A DNA stretch of 64,000 nucleotides from DATBMA01 sp036555105 (GCA_036555105.1 DATBMA010000088.1:1-64000), one strand, 5' to 3'. Shown: positions 48,403 through 57,046, counted from the first letter of the stretch. Program-made: numbers and translations. The notes: generated by a model from the letters alone, not told the origin.

Positions 48403-49422
48403 ATGGCCGGATCCCAGATGTGGGCGGAGATGCTGGAGCAGCCTGCTGTGCTGCGCCACCTTGGGGACAGGCGGGGTGCCCTCCTGCCCTCGTTGCGGGC
48501 GGCGATCCCGCCGCAGCTGGCAGGCTCGGTCCTGGTCGCCCGGGGCTCGTCGGATCACGCCGCGGTCTACGGCCGCTACCTGCTGGAGATGGCCTCTCAC
48601 CGTCCGGTGGCCTTGGCTGCCCCCAGCCTCCACACGCTCTATGGGGCTTCCACCGACTACCGCGGCTACTTGGCCGTAGCCATCAGCCAGTCGGGACGCA
48701 CCCCCGAAATCACGACCCTCCTCGACCGCCTCCAGGCTGCCGGCGCCCGCGGCGTGGCGATCACCAACGATCCTTCCAGTCCCCTGGCTACCGCAGCCAT
48801 CGCGGTGATCGATCTCGATGCCGGTGATGAGCTGGCAGTGCCCGCCACCAAGACCCTCACTGCTCAGATGGCGGCGTTCTGCGTCATGGCCGAAGCCTTC
48901 GGGCTCGCCTTCGGTGACGATGGCTGGCGGGCCCTCGCCGATGGGGTGGAGGAGGTCCTAGACGACGACCGGCCGAGCCAGTCGGTGGCGGCCGCCATCG
49001 GAGATGCCCCCGCCCTCCTCGCGGTCGGCCGTGGTTTCCACATGAGCGCCGCCCTTGAGACCGCGCTGAAGTTGAAAGAGACCACGGGGATCGCGGCCGA
49101 GGGCTACTCGACTGCCGACCTGCGACACGGCCCGGTGGCGATCGTCGGCGATGAGTTCCCAGTGCTCGCCTTCACTTCCTCCGGCCCAGCAGCCGCTGAC
49201 GTGGAGGCCCTGGTAGCCGATCTGCGGGTCCGGCGAGCGAGGGTCTGGGTTGTGGGCGATGAAGAGGGGGCTGACCTGCCGATCCCAGCCGGGCTACCGG
49301 AACAGATCGCCCCCATCGTCGCCGTCGTCAGGGGGCAGCAGATCGCTCGCCACCTCGCTCTCATCCGAGGAATCGACCCCGACCGCCCTCTCGGGCTCAG
49401 CAAGGTCACCATCACGCGCTGA
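48403..49422 (+). CDS. SIS domain protein, glucosamine-6-phosphate deaminase/isomerase-like
   Basis: The protein has 339 residues with two SIS domains, like the isomerase half of GlmS without the glutaminase domain. VLVARGSSDHAAVYGRYLLE near 47 and AISQSGRTPEITTLLDRL near 92 are sugar-phosphate-binding motifs, with VPATKTLTAQMAAF near 147 and LKLKETTGIAAEGYS near 222. Such proteins (AgaS/NagB-II) deaminate glucosamine-6-P to fructose-6-P. With NagA divergent beside it, it completes amino-sugar entry into glycolysis. The C-terminal 129 bp overlap the M50 gene on the other strand. Confidence 0.9.
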   Translation: MAGSQMWAEMLEQPAVLRHLGDRRGALLPSLRAAIPPQLAGSVLVARGSSDHAAVYGRYLLEMASHRPVALAAPSLHTLYGASTDYRGYLAVAISQSGRTPEITTLLDRLQAAGARGVAITNDPSSPLATAAIAVIDLDAGDELAVPATKTLTAQMAAFCVMAEAFGLAFGDDGWRALADGVEEVLDDDRPSQSVAAAIGDAPALLAVGRGFHMSAALETALKLKETTGIAAEGYSTADLRHGPVAIVGDEFPVLAFTSSGPAAADVEALVADLRVRRARVWVVGDEEGADLPIPAGLPEQIAPIVAVVRGQQIARHLALIRGIDPDRPLGLSKVTITR

Positions 49423-50112
49423 GCGGGCGAATGCCATGCGGAGGGTCGAGAGAGAGAAGAAGACGATGAGGATCGGGGCGAAGGTGAAGCCGCGCATGAA
49501 GGCCCACCAGCCGAAGCCCGCGGCCACCAGGACCCCGACGATGGCAGCCGCCTTGAGGCCCGCACGCGGGAACCAGCGTTTCATCACCTCGGCCAGCATG
49601 TGCCAGCCGTCGAAGCCCCCAACCGGCAGCCAGTTGAGCAAGCCCCAGAAGAAGGTGGCCCAGACGAACGAGCCGAGGAAGAAGGTACCCCACAGGCCGT
49701 TGTCGGCTGCGGTCCCCAGGTAGACCGCGAACGGGGTCTCGATCACGATCTTGGCGGCCTCGCCGAAGACTCCCGCCTTGACGAGTGCGAAGAGGATGCC
49801 GGCGACCACGAACCCGAGACCGGCCCCGGCGGCGGCGATCCAGATCCGCTTCCCCCACCCGACCTGCTTGGCGTCGTCGGTCCAGACGGTGAGCCCACCC
49901 AGCCCGTAGAGAGTTATCCCGCGGACATCGCCGCCGGCCCCTCGAGCGGCCAACGCGTGGCCGAGCTCGTGGATCAGCACCGAGGTGGCGGCCGCCAGGA
50001 TCCAGAGGCCGATCCCCACCGCTCCCAGCCCTTCGTCGAGGACGAACACGCCCAGCAGCAGGAAGCTGGCGTGGAGGTCCACAGGGAACCCGAAGAGTCG
50101 CATCCGGAGCAT
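49294..50112 (-). CDS. Site-2-protease-like M50 family membrane metalloprotease
   Basis: This 272-aa protein has several membrane helices. The zinc motif HELGH is in SVLIHELGHALAARG near residue 50, and the second ligand motif NWLPVGGFDGWHML near 157. These define intramembrane S2P proteases (SpoIVFB/Rip-like). It has no PDZ or CBS domain. An acidic tail of about 45 residues (from SARDGDLAEPE) is encoded opposite the SIS gene and may be only an antisense extension. The ATG at 50112 gives a short N-terminus. Confidence 0.9.
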   Translation of the reverse strand: MLRMRLFGFPVDLHASFLLLGVFVLDEGLGAVGIGLWILAAATSVLIHELGHALAARGAGGDVRGITLYGLGGLTVWTDDAKQVGWGKRIWIAAAGAGLGFVVAGILFALVKAGVFGEAAKIVIETPFAVYLGTAADNGLWGTFFLGSFVWATFFWGLLNWLPVGGFDGWHMLAEVMKRWFPRAGLKAAAIVGVLVAAGFGWWAFMRGFTFAPILIVFFSLSTLRMAFARSARDGDLAEPERAVGVDSSDESEVASDLLPPDDGDDGGDLFR

Positions 50113-50147
50113 TAGGGCAAGGCTATCGGCGTTGATACCTTTGACCT

Positions 50148-51155
50148 GTGGCGGCAACCGAGACCTACGTGGAGGTCGGGGGCGAGACTGTCAGGATCTC
50201 CAGTCCCGACAAGCTGCTCTTTCCCCGCCAGCGATGGACCAAGCTGGATGTCGTCAATCATTTCGTGCTGGTTGCCACGGGGGCGGTGAGGGGGATTCGC
50301 GGGCGGCCGACCATGTTGAAGCGATACATGGAGGATGTCGAGCACGATCCGATCTATCACAAGCGGGCCGACCGTCATACGCCATTCGAGACGGTGGCCA
50401 TCACTTTTCCCTCACAGCGCCCGGGGATCATGAACGTGCCGAGAACCGAGGCCGACGTGGTGAGGCTCGCCCAGCTCGGATGTCTCGACTTCCACCCGTG
50501 GCCGGTCAGGGCAGAGGACATCGACCATCCCGACGAGCTCCGGATCGACTTCGATCCCTCACCCGGCTTCGGCTTCGACGATGTCCGCCGGGCCGTTGCC
50601 GGGGCCCGGCTGGTGCTGGCCGACGCCGCCCTGGTCGGCTGGCCCAAGACCTCTGGTAGCCGCGGGATCCATGTCTATGTGCGGATTGCTCCCGAGTGGG
50701 ACTTCTATCAGTGCCGGCGAGGGGTGCTGGCATTGGCCCGTGAGCTCGAGCGGCGCATGCCAGGACTGGTCACGACCAAGTGGTGGAAAGAGGAGCGCCA
50801 GGGGATCTTCATCGACTTCAACCAGATGGCAAGGGACAAGACGGTGTCATCTGCCTACGGAGTGCGTCCGACCGGCTACGTGTCGGCCCCGTTCCGGTGG
50901 GAGGAACTGGACGATGTTTCGATCGAGGAGTTCCCGCTCGACCGATTCGGCGACCGCTATCGCCAGGTAGGTGATCTGACCGCGGGCATCGACGACGAGT
51001 CAGGGCGCCTGGACGTGCTCCTCGAGTGGGTGCGACGGGATGAGGAGGAGCACGGGCTGGGTGACGCTCCCTGGCCGCCGCATTACCCGAAGATGCCGGG
51101 CGAGCCACCACGTGTGCAGCCTTCCAAGCAGCGCCGCCCCGCCGATGAATACTGA
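50148..51155 (+). CDS. LigD-type DNA polymerase/primase domain protein
   Basis: This 335-aa stand-alone polymerase domain of the archaeo-eukaryotic primase superfamily resembles the PolDom of bacterial NHEJ ligase LigD. Catalytic acidic residues appear in ELRIDFDPSPG near 125, with the SGSRGIHVYV motif near 167 and the FIDFNQMARDKT motif near 224. It has no fused ligase or nuclease domain. A separate ATP ligase gene lies 0.6 kb away on the other strand. No Ku gene is in the window. The GTG start is divergent from the M50 gene by 35 bp. Confidence 0.92.
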   Translation: MAATETYVEVGGETVRISSPDKLLFPRQRWTKLDVVNHFVLVATGAVRGIRGRPTMLKRYMEDVEHDPIYHKRADRHTPFETVAITFPSQRPGIMNVPRTEADVVRLAQLGCLDFHPWPVRAEDIDHPDELRIDFDPSPGFGFDDVRRAVAGARLVLADAALVGWPKTSGSRGIHVYVRIAPEWDFYQCRRGVLALARELERRMPGLVTTKWWKEERQGIFIDFNQMARDKTVSSAYGVRPTGYVSAPFRWEELDDVSIEEFPLDRFGDRYRQVGDLTAGIDDESGRLDVLLEWVRRDEEEHGLGDAPWPPHYPKMPGEPPRVQPSKQRRPADEY

Positions 51156-51162
51156 GCCTTAT

Positions 51163-51204
51163 GTCTCATATCTCAGGTCTTACGTAAGACGTGAGACGTG
51201 AGAC
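51163..51204. repeat. 42-bp imperfect palindrome built from GTGAGAC heptamers
   Basis: The left arm (51163-51182) and right arm (51185-51204) match at 17 of 20 positions. The centre is the perfect 14-bp palindrome GTCTTACGTAAGAC (51177-51190). It sits between the stop codons of two convergent genes and could act as a bidirectional terminator. Confidence 0.85.
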
Positions 51205-51218
51205 TCAAGACGTGATGC

Positions 51219-51662
51219 TCAGGCTCTTTGACAGCCCACCTGGTACGCCTCGCACAGCCACTGCTGCAGCTCGTCGTCCATCTCTTCGAGCGATTTGACC
51301 CGCAGTTTGTAGATCCAGTCCCTGCGCTCGAGGTACTGCACCCGGGTGAATCGGGGGCTCTCGACCTTCTCCTTCAGCCAGAACTCGATGGTCATTCCCC
51401 GTTCGGACAGGCTGCCCACGCCGGCGAACCGGACCCTGACCATGAAGCCGATCTGGCCCTTGTTGGCAAAGAGGTCATATGGACCGCAGCGGCCCACCAT
51501 TGCCTTGAAGCGCTCCCAGTAGGCGAGGGCCGCGGGGCCCTTCCCGGCCAGGAACTCGTCGACCGTGTGCCGCCCGCACGAGTGGTACATGTTGCGGGTC
51601 ACGTAGCGCTTCCCGCATTTCGGGCAGGTCCAGAGGTCCGAGGTGTCCGTGGTCACGATCAC
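51219..51662 (-). CDS. Zinc-ribbon DUF5655 family protein
   Basis: The protein has 147 residues. An N-terminal zinc-ribbon-like segment WTCPKCGKRYVTRNMYHSCG is followed by a DUF5655-like domain with YWERFKAMVGRCGPY and a beta-rich half (TRVQYLERRDWIYKLRV). It probably binds nucleic acid or protein, but no activity is established. The GTG start follows a 9-unit octamer repeat array. It lies between the polymerase-domain and ligase genes. Confidence 0.8.
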   Translation of the reverse strand: MIVTTDTSDLWTCPKCGKRYVTRNMYHSCGRHTVDEFLAGKGPAALAYWERFKAMVGRCGPYDLFANKGQIGFMVRVRFAGVGSLSERGMTIEFWLKEKVESPRFTRVQYLERRDWIYKLRVKSLEEMDDELQQWLCEAYQVGCQRA

Positions 51663-51665
51663 AGA

Positions 51666-51745
51666 GTCTCACAGGCTCACGGTCTCACTGTCGCACGGTC
51701 TCACAGGCTCACGGTCTCAAAGTCTCACGGTCTCACCGTGAGACC
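51666..51745. repeat. Tandem octamer array (GTCTCACG type), nine units plus one inverted
   Basis: Nine contiguous 8-bp units related to GTCTCACG run from 51666 to 51737 and are followed by the inverted unit GTGAGACC (51738-51745), which pairs with the preceding GGTCTCAC. The array fills the entire gap between the DUF5655 start and the ligase stop. Confidence 0.9.
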
Positions 51746-51747
51746 CC

Positions 51748-52797
51748 CTAACCGCTGACCACTTCGGCGAACCCGACGCCTTCTGGGCGCTCCAGCTGGT
51801 CGAGGGTGCAATCCCCGGGGTCTTTGTCGTGCCGCCAGCGGTGGAAGCGGGTGGCATGACGGAACCGGCCCTCCTCCAGCTGGTCGTATGAGACCTCGAC
51901 CACCACTCCTGGCTGGATGGGAACCCATGAGAGGTCCTTGTCGCCCGTCCAGCGCGACACTCCTCCCGGCATCCGGGCGGCCTCACCGAAAGAGTCGGTC
52001 GAGCGCAGGCTCTGCAGCTGGCGAAAGATCTCCGCGCGGTCGGTGTCGGGAAACCCGGAGCAATGCCCAATGAAGTGGAGGTCCCCAGTGTCGTTGTAGA
52101 GCCCGAGCAGTAGCGAACCGATCTTGCCGCCGTCCTTGTGCTCGCGGTAGCCGCCGACGATGCAGTCGACCGTCCGCCTGTGCTTGATCTTGATCATCGC
52201 CCGCTTGCCGTGCTGGTAGCTCTGATCGAGCTGCTTGGCGACGATCCCGTCGCATCCCGCCGACTCGTAATCATCGAACCAGCGCTTCGCCACCTCCTGG
52301 TCGGTGGTGGATGGGGTGAGGTTCCACGGGTGCGAAAGACGTGCGGCCAGGCCTTCCAGCCTCGCCCTCCGCTGTGCGAATCCGAGGCCTCTCAGGTCCT
52401 CGCCCTCCAGTGCCAGCAGGTCGAAGGCGATGAGCTGGGCGGGGGTGGCAGCCGACAAAAGAGCGATCCGGGAGGCGGCCGGATGGATCCGCTGCTGGAG
52501 TGCGTCGAAGTCCGTCTCGTCGTCGATCACGACCACCACCTCCCCGTCGACCACCGTCCCGCCCGGAAGGGAGGCGATCGCCTCCTCGAGCTCCGGGAAG
52601 TAGCGCAGCAAGGGGCGCTGGTTGCGCGAGTCCAGCCTGATCTGGCCGCTCCACGAGACCGCCCGGAACCCGTCCCACTTGGGCTCGTAGGCGAAGTCCC
52701 CGCTGGGCCACCCCTCCAGAACCCGCGCCTCCATGGTCTCGATGGGCGCTCGGAACGGCCAGTCCACCCAGGGAGTCTGGCAGAGCGCCGATACCAT
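51748..52797 (-). CDS. ATP-dependent DNA ligase (LigC/LigD ligase-domain type)
   Basis: The protein has 349 residues. The adenylation motif has Lys40 in YEPKWDGFRA. Other nucleotidyltransferase motifs are VVDGEVVVV near 84, LIAFDLLALEG near 122 and GIVAKQLDQSY near 185, with motif V lysines in MIKIKHRRTVDC. An OB-fold domain completes it (GGYREHKDGGKIGSLLLG onward). It belongs with the NHEJ-type ligases (LigC or the LigD ligase domain). The ATG at 52797 is only 9 bp from the divergent YihY start. The open frame further upstream overlaps YihY and is discarded. Confidence 0.94.
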   Translation of the reverse strand: MVSALCQTPWVDWPFRAPIETMEARVLEGWPSGDFAYEPKWDGFRAVSWSGQIRLDSRNQRPLLRYFPELEEAIASLPGGTVVDGEVVVVIDDETDFDALQQRIHPAASRIALLSAATPAQLIAFDLLALEGEDLRGLGFAQRRARLEGLAARLSHPWNLTPSTTDQEVAKRWFDDYESAGCDGIVAKQLDQSYQHGKRAMIKIKHRRTVDCIVGGYREHKDGGKIGSLLLGLYNDTGDLHFIGHCSGFPDTDRAEIFRQLQSLRSTDSFGEAARMPGGVSRWTGDKDLSWVPIQPGVVVEVSYDQLEEGRFRHATRFHRWRHDKDPGDCTLDQLERPEGVGFAEVVSG

Positions 52798-52806
52798 CGG
52801 CCAGGA

Positions 52807-53640
52807 GTGCGCCTGCCCCCCTGGACCGAGCCGATCCAGCAGACAATCACCCGGTTCGGCCGGCACCGGGCCTCGAGCATGGCCGCAGCCATCGCCTACC
52901 GGGCCCTGTTCGCGGTGGGCCCGGTCCTTTTGGTATCGGTGGCGGTAGCCGGCCTGTTCTTCTCGAGTCAGGAGGTGGTCGAGGCCGTCGTCTCGACGGT
53001 CACCGAGGCCCTCGGCCCCGACGCCGGTGAGGTGGTCTCCCAGATCCTCAACACCACGACCACCGGCATCGGAACGATCGGCTTGCTCGGATTGCTGCTG
53101 CTGATCTGGGCGGGATCGCTGCTGTTCGTCGAGGCGAGCCGCTCCCTCGACGTGGTTTTCTTCGATGCCCCGGTGCCGGAAGGGCTCAGGGCCAGCATCC
53201 GCCAGCGCCTGCTGAGCCTGGCGGCCGTGCTCGCGGGGGGAGCGATCCTGCTGATCGGCCTGATCGGGACGACCGTGACCTCGATGCTGTCGCGATTCGA
53301 CGTCCTTTCTCCGCTGCTGGAGTGGCTGACGCCACTGGCGACGCTTCTGATCGTGATGGCGGTGGTCTTGCTCTCCTACCGCTACCTCCCCGGCCATCAT
53401 GTCGCATGGCGCCCGGCGCTGGTGGGTGCGGTGGCAACCGGGTTGGCCATGGCCGTCGCCACCTGGGGCCTCTCCATCTACTTCTCGCTGTCGACCCGAG
53501 CTTCGGCGGCTTTCGTGGCGGGCGGGGTGTTCGTGGTGGTCTTGGCCGCCTATGTATTCGCCATGATCTATCTGGGAGGAGCCGAGCTGGCCCGCACCCT
53601 GGCCGATGGCAGCGGGGGCCATGTCACAAGCGGCCGGTAG
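52807..53640 (+). CDS. YihY/BrkB family inner membrane protein
   Basis: The 277-aa protein has about six membrane helices. The family segment SSMAAAIAYRALFAVGPVLL is near residue 20, with a C-terminal helix region ASAAFVAGGVFVVVLAAYVF. The role of the family is unclear (once misnamed ribonuclease BN). I use the GTG at 52807; an ATG at 52879 would cut into the first helix. The divergent ligase gene begins 9 bp away, so promoters must lie inside one or both coding regions. Confidence 0.88.
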   Translation: MRLPPWTEPIQQTITRFGRHRASSMAAAIAYRALFAVGPVLLVSVAVAGLFFSSQEVVEAVVSTVTEALGPDAGEVVSQILNTTTTGIGTIGLLGLLLLIWAGSLLFVEASRSLDVVFFDAPVPEGLRASIRQRLLSLAAVLAGGAILLIGLIGTTVTSMLSRFDVLSPLLEWLTPLATLLIVMAVVLLSYRYLPGHHVAWRPALVGAVATGLAMAVATWGLSIYFSLSTRASAAFVAGGVFVVVLAAYVFAMIYLGGAELARTLADGSGGHVTSGR

Positions 53641-53650
53641 CATTTCCTCG

Positions 53651-54217
53651 ATGGCAATCGACATCGCCGGGTTCGTGACCGATCTCAAGGATCACGCCAT
53701 CGAACACCACTTTCACGTGCACGACGAGCGCCATTTCGTCGAGACCTACTCACTGCGGCAGTCGTGGGAGGTAGACCTTCACCCCGAGGATGCCTGCGGT
53801 GGCCCGCTCGACCTCCACCTCGCCCTGGATGTCGACCCCCGCATCCTGCTGGCCCTCCAGGACAAGCTGGAGGCGATGGAGGACGATCTCGAGGAGCCCG
53901 AAGAGGCCTATGTCCTGAAGCTGTTCTTCAACTGGAACCTGCCCCCGTTGTCAAAGGCTCCTGACCTGCTCGTTGTTGGCACCGACCTGGCCGGGATCGG
54001 TTCGGTCGACCTTCCCATCGAGGTTTCTGCGATCGACTCGATCGGTGCCGTCACCGATGCCCCAGAGCGCAGGCTGCAGGTGGTCGGGTCGACTCAGGTG
54101 TCACTCTTCGATGTGTTCATGGGGAGGGAGCAGCTCTGCGAGCAGCTCGACCGGGCCAAGTCGGTCAGCGAGTACCTGCTGGAGAAATCGAGCGACTGGG
54201 ATCCCCGTCTGAGTTGA
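53651..54217 (+). CDS. Conserved hypothetical protein, 188 aa
   Basis: No family is recognised with certainty. From the ATG at 53651 the product is acidic and cytosolic, with AIEHHFHVHDERHFVETYSL at the N-terminus, DPRILLALQDKLEAMEDDLE in the middle and a C-terminal helix (CEQLDRAKSVSEYLLEKSSD). The His-rich start could bind a metal. It lies 10 bp after the yihY gene and is probably co-transcribed with it. It converges on the DUF2461 gene with 2 bp between the stop codons. Confidence 0.7.
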   Translation: MAIDIAGFVTDLKDHAIEHHFHVHDERHFVETYSLRQSWEVDLHPEDACGGPLDLHLALDVDPRILLALQDKLEAMEDDLEEPEEAYVLKLFFNWNLPPLSKAPDLLVVGTDLAGIGSVDLPIEVSAIDSIGAVTDAPERRLQVVGSTQVSLFDVFMGREQLCEQLDRAKSVSEYLLEKSSDWDPRLS

Positions 54218-54219
54218 TC

Positions 54220-54903
54220 TCAGAAAGCCGCGCCGGTGGCGGCGCACAGGAACACCATGAAGGGTGAGGCGCCGCGGAGGGTGGCAGTGAAGTCTTTGAG
54301 GAAGGTCATCGAGGTCACTTCGTCATCGTCGAGCCTGGCCACCGCCATGAAGTCCTTCCTCCGCAGGTCTTCTGCGAACTGATGCTGGGGGTCGAGTCCT
54401 GCCGGGACCCTGGCCAGTGAGTGGCCCTCCAACTGAAATGTCTTGCGGAAGGCAGCGGTCTGGGTGGCTCGCTTCCAACCGGTCGGGTCGGCCGCGATCG
54501 CGCTCCTGATGTTCCGCGCCACCGCGGTCTCTGGGTGCCAGACACCAGCGCCCATGAAGCATCCGCCGGGTTGGAGGTGCAAGTAGTACCCGGGGGCGTG
54601 GGCATCACCCGCCGTTTCGTGGCGGAGCTGGATGCCTGTGTAAGTCTTGTATGGGGTCTTGTCTCTGGAGAACCTCGTGTCCCGATAGATGCGGAAGAGA
54701 GAGCCGCCCTGCGACCGAGGATCGGCCACGAAGTGTGAAGAGATCTTGGCGAGACCGGGGGCGCAGTCGGCGATGAAGCGGAGGGCAGGTTCCTGCACCG
54801 ATTCCTGATAGCGGCTCTTGTTGTCGTTGAACCACTCCCGATCGTTGTGGGCGGCGAGGTCCTCGAGGAAGGAAAAGAGGTCAGGGGTGAAGTAGGCAGC
54901 CAT
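54220..54903 (-). CDS. DUF2461 domain protein
   Basis: This 227-aa protein matches the DUF2461/TIGR02453 family. Its signatures are DLFSFLEDLAAHNDREWFND at the N-terminus, SLFRIYRDTRFSRDKTPYKT near 66 and YYLHLQPGGCFMGAGVW near 104. It is widely conserved with no known activity. The family size is normal. It stands alone on the minus strand, divergent from the coiled-coil membrane protein gene. Confidence 0.92.
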   Translation of the reverse strand: MAAYFTPDLFSFLEDLAAHNDREWFNDNKSRYQESVQEPALRFIADCAPGLAKISSHFVADPRSQGGSLFRIYRDTRFSRDKTPYKTYTGIQLRHETAGDAHAPGYYLHLQPGGCFMGAGVWHPETAVARNIRSAIAADPTGWKRATQTAAFRKTFQLEGHSLARVPAGLDPQHQFAEDLRRKDFMAVARLDDDEVTSMTFLKDFTATLRGASPFMVFLCAATGAAF

Positions 54904-54985
54904 GCTTCGGACTCTACGGAAGGCATCCGATCCCGACTAGGGGGATGGGCCTTGACCTCAGCGCGGGTCAGCGGATCCGACCAGG

Positions 54986-55840
54986 ATGCCGACCATGGAC
55001 GCCACGCCTGCTCTCCCAGTCGAGCAGGCCTCCGGCCTGCCCCCCCGATGGCTGGGGGCGGTGTGGCTGGGGGCCGGCATCACCGGGGCAGTGGTCGCAT
55101 TGCTGAGCGGGGTTCTCGGGTGGGCTCTGATCGGCAACCTCGCGGCCGGCCTGGACGCCAGCCTGGCGGCGGCGGGGACGGTGCTCGCAACGACCACCGA
55201 AGCGGTGGAGGTGATCGACGGTGTCCTCGAAGACACCGCTGCTGCGCTCGAGTCGATGGAGGCCACCCTGGCCGGGGGGGAGGAGGGAATGCAGGAAGCA
55301 GCTGCCCTGACCGCCAGCCTCGGGACGTTGCTGACCGAGGAGGTCCCAACTGCCCTGGAGGGGGTCTTGGCATCGATGCCCGCCCTGGTCGATACCGCCA
55401 GGGTGATCGACAGGACCATGCGGGCCCTGTCGCTCGTGGGTGTCGATTACGACCCCGAGGTCCCTCTCGACCAGAGCCTGACCGGAATCGAGCAGACTCT
55501 CGAGCCGTTGCCGGAGCAACTCCGCGCTCAGCAGGAGGCGCTGGAGGGGTTGTCGGCCTCCATGTCCACCATGGCCGCCAGCCTCGGCGACCTGTCGTCC
55601 CAGGTGTCCGATCTGGGCGACGGCCTGAGCGAGGCCTCGGGCCTGATCGACGAATATCGAGCGTCGGTGGGAGAGGTCAGCGAGGTGGTCGAAGCGGCCC
55701 GTTCGAGCCTTGCCACTCAGCTGCAATGGGCGCGCGCCCTGCTGGTGCTTTTGTGTGTCACGGCCGCCGTCTCCCTCACTGCCCCAGCTCTTTGGGGTTG
55801 GCAGGTATGGCGTCGCGGTCAGATCGACGCCAGCGCCTGA
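54986..55840 (+). CDS. Membrane protein with large extracytoplasmic coiled coil
   Basis: The 284-aa protein has one membrane helix near the N-terminus (about 22-50, WLGAVWLGAGITGAVVALLS) and one near the C-terminus (about 246-270). Between them is a long helical region with heptad-like spacing of Leu/Ala (for example ALEGLSASMSTMAASLGDLS). The layout resembles chemoreceptor sensory bundles or YhgE/Pip-like proteins, without the signalling domain. Function is unknown. Its last 22 bp overlap the trans-sulfuration gene. Confidence 0.75.
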   Translation: MPTMDATPALPVEQASGLPPRWLGAVWLGAGITGAVVALLSGVLGWALIGNLAAGLDASLAAAGTVLATTTEAVEVIDGVLEDTAAALESMEATLAGGEEGMQEAAALTASLGTLLTEEVPTALEGVLASMPALVDTARVIDRTMRALSLVGVDYDPEVPLDQSLTGIEQTLEPLPEQLRAQQEALEGLSASMSTMAASLGDLSSQVSDLGDGLSEASGLIDEYRASVGEVSEVVEAARSSLATQLQWARALLVLLCVTAAVSLTAPALWGWQVWRRGQIDASA

Positions 55841-56970
55841 TCGAGGTCCTCGATCAGGTCCTCGACGTCCTCGAGCCCGACCGATAGCCGGACCAGTCCG
55901 TCGGTGATGCCAACCCTGGCGCGCTCCTCGGGGGAGATGTCGCCATGGGTCATAGTGACCGGATGGGTGATGAGGGACTCGACCGAGCCAAGGTTCTCCG
56001 CCAGGGTCCAGAGCCTGACCAGCTTCATCAGCTGCCGCCCGGCTTCGATCCCCCCCTCCACCTCAAACCAAACCATCGCTCCGAAGCCGGTGGCCTGACG
56101 CCCGGCCAGCTCGCACTGGGGGAAGGACTCGAGCCCTGGATATCCGACGATGCTCACTTTGTCGTGGCCTTCGAGAAAGCGGGCGACTTCCATCGCAGTG
56201 GCAGATTGCCGATTCATGCGCTCCGACAGGGTCTTGATCCCCTGCAGCGTTAGCCATGCCACGAATGGGGACATGATCGACCCAGCCGACTTCTGGACGA
56301 ATTTGAGCTGGTCATGCAGGTCGGCACGGCCAGCCACGACCACACCACCGATGGTGGCGTTGTGGCCGTCGAGGTACTTGGTGGTGGCATGGACGGACAG
56401 GTCGGCGCCGAGCTCCAACGGCCGCTGGAAGTAGGGGGTCAGGAAAGTGTTGTCGACCGCGTGCACGGCTTCCGCGTCATGCGCGATGGCCGAGATCGCC
56501 GCGATGTCGGTCAGCTTCAGCGTCGGATTGGCAGGGGTCTCGGTGAAGACGAGCCGGGTATTCGGGCGGAGCGCCGTGCTTACGGCCTTGGGGCTCGAGG
56601 TGTCGACGAACTCCGGTTCAACTCCGAAGCGGGAGAGGATCTTGGTGGCGAACCGGTAAGTGCCGCCGTACACGACATCCGACACCAGCATGTGGTCGCC
56701 GGCGCTGGTGAAGGCCAGCATCACCGCGACCGAGGCTGCCATCCCGGATGCATAGGCAGTGGCCCCGGCTCCGCCCTCCAGCACCATCATCTTCTCTTCG
56801 AGCGCCGCCACCGTCGGATTACCGGCCCGCGAATACGAATAGCCGAGGGCCATGTACTCCTCCACCGAGGGCTGGACGAAGGTGGTCGCCTGGTGGATCG
56901 GCGTGAGGATGGCCCCCGTGGCGGGGTCGGGGGTCACCCCGGCATGGACCTGCTTGGTGCGAAAACCCAT
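55819..56970 (-). CDS. Trans-sulfuration family PLP enzyme (cystathionine gamma-synthase/lyase type)
   Basis: This 383-aa enzyme belongs to the Cys/Met metabolism PLP family. The start MGFRTKQVHAGVTPDPATGA is typical of the family. YSRAGNPTVAALEEKM near 50, ASGMAA near 75 and the PLP Lys in HATTKYLDGHNATIGG near 200 are conserved, as is the C-terminal RLSVGLEDVEDLIEDL. It could be a cystathionine gamma-synthase, gamma-lyase or methionine gamma-lyase; motifs seen here do not decide. The ATG at 56970 is chosen at the usual family N-terminus. Confidence 0.93.
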   Translation of the reverse strand: MGFRTKQVHAGVTPDPATGAILTPIHQATTFVQPSVEEYMALGYSYSRAGNPTVAALEEKMMVLEGGAGATAYASGMAASVAVMLAFTSAGDHMLVSDVVYGGTYRFATKILSRFGVEPEFVDTSSPKAVSTALRPNTRLVFTETPANPTLKLTDIAAISAIAHDAEAVHAVDNTFLTPYFQRPLELGADLSVHATTKYLDGHNATIGGVVVAGRADLHDQLKFVQKSAGSIMSPFVAWLTLQGIKTLSERMNRQSATAMEVARFLEGHDKVSIVGYPGLESFPQCELAGRQATGFGAMVWFEVEGGIEAGRQLMKLVRLWTLAENLGSVESLITHPVTMTHGDISPEERARVGITDGLVRLSVGLEDVEDLIEDLDQALASI

Positions 56971-57046
56971 AGTTGGGAACCTAGTGGGCGCGTCTGGTTC
57001 GATCGCCATCGCACCTGCGAGTCTCGGAAGTCTCGAGGTCTCATCC

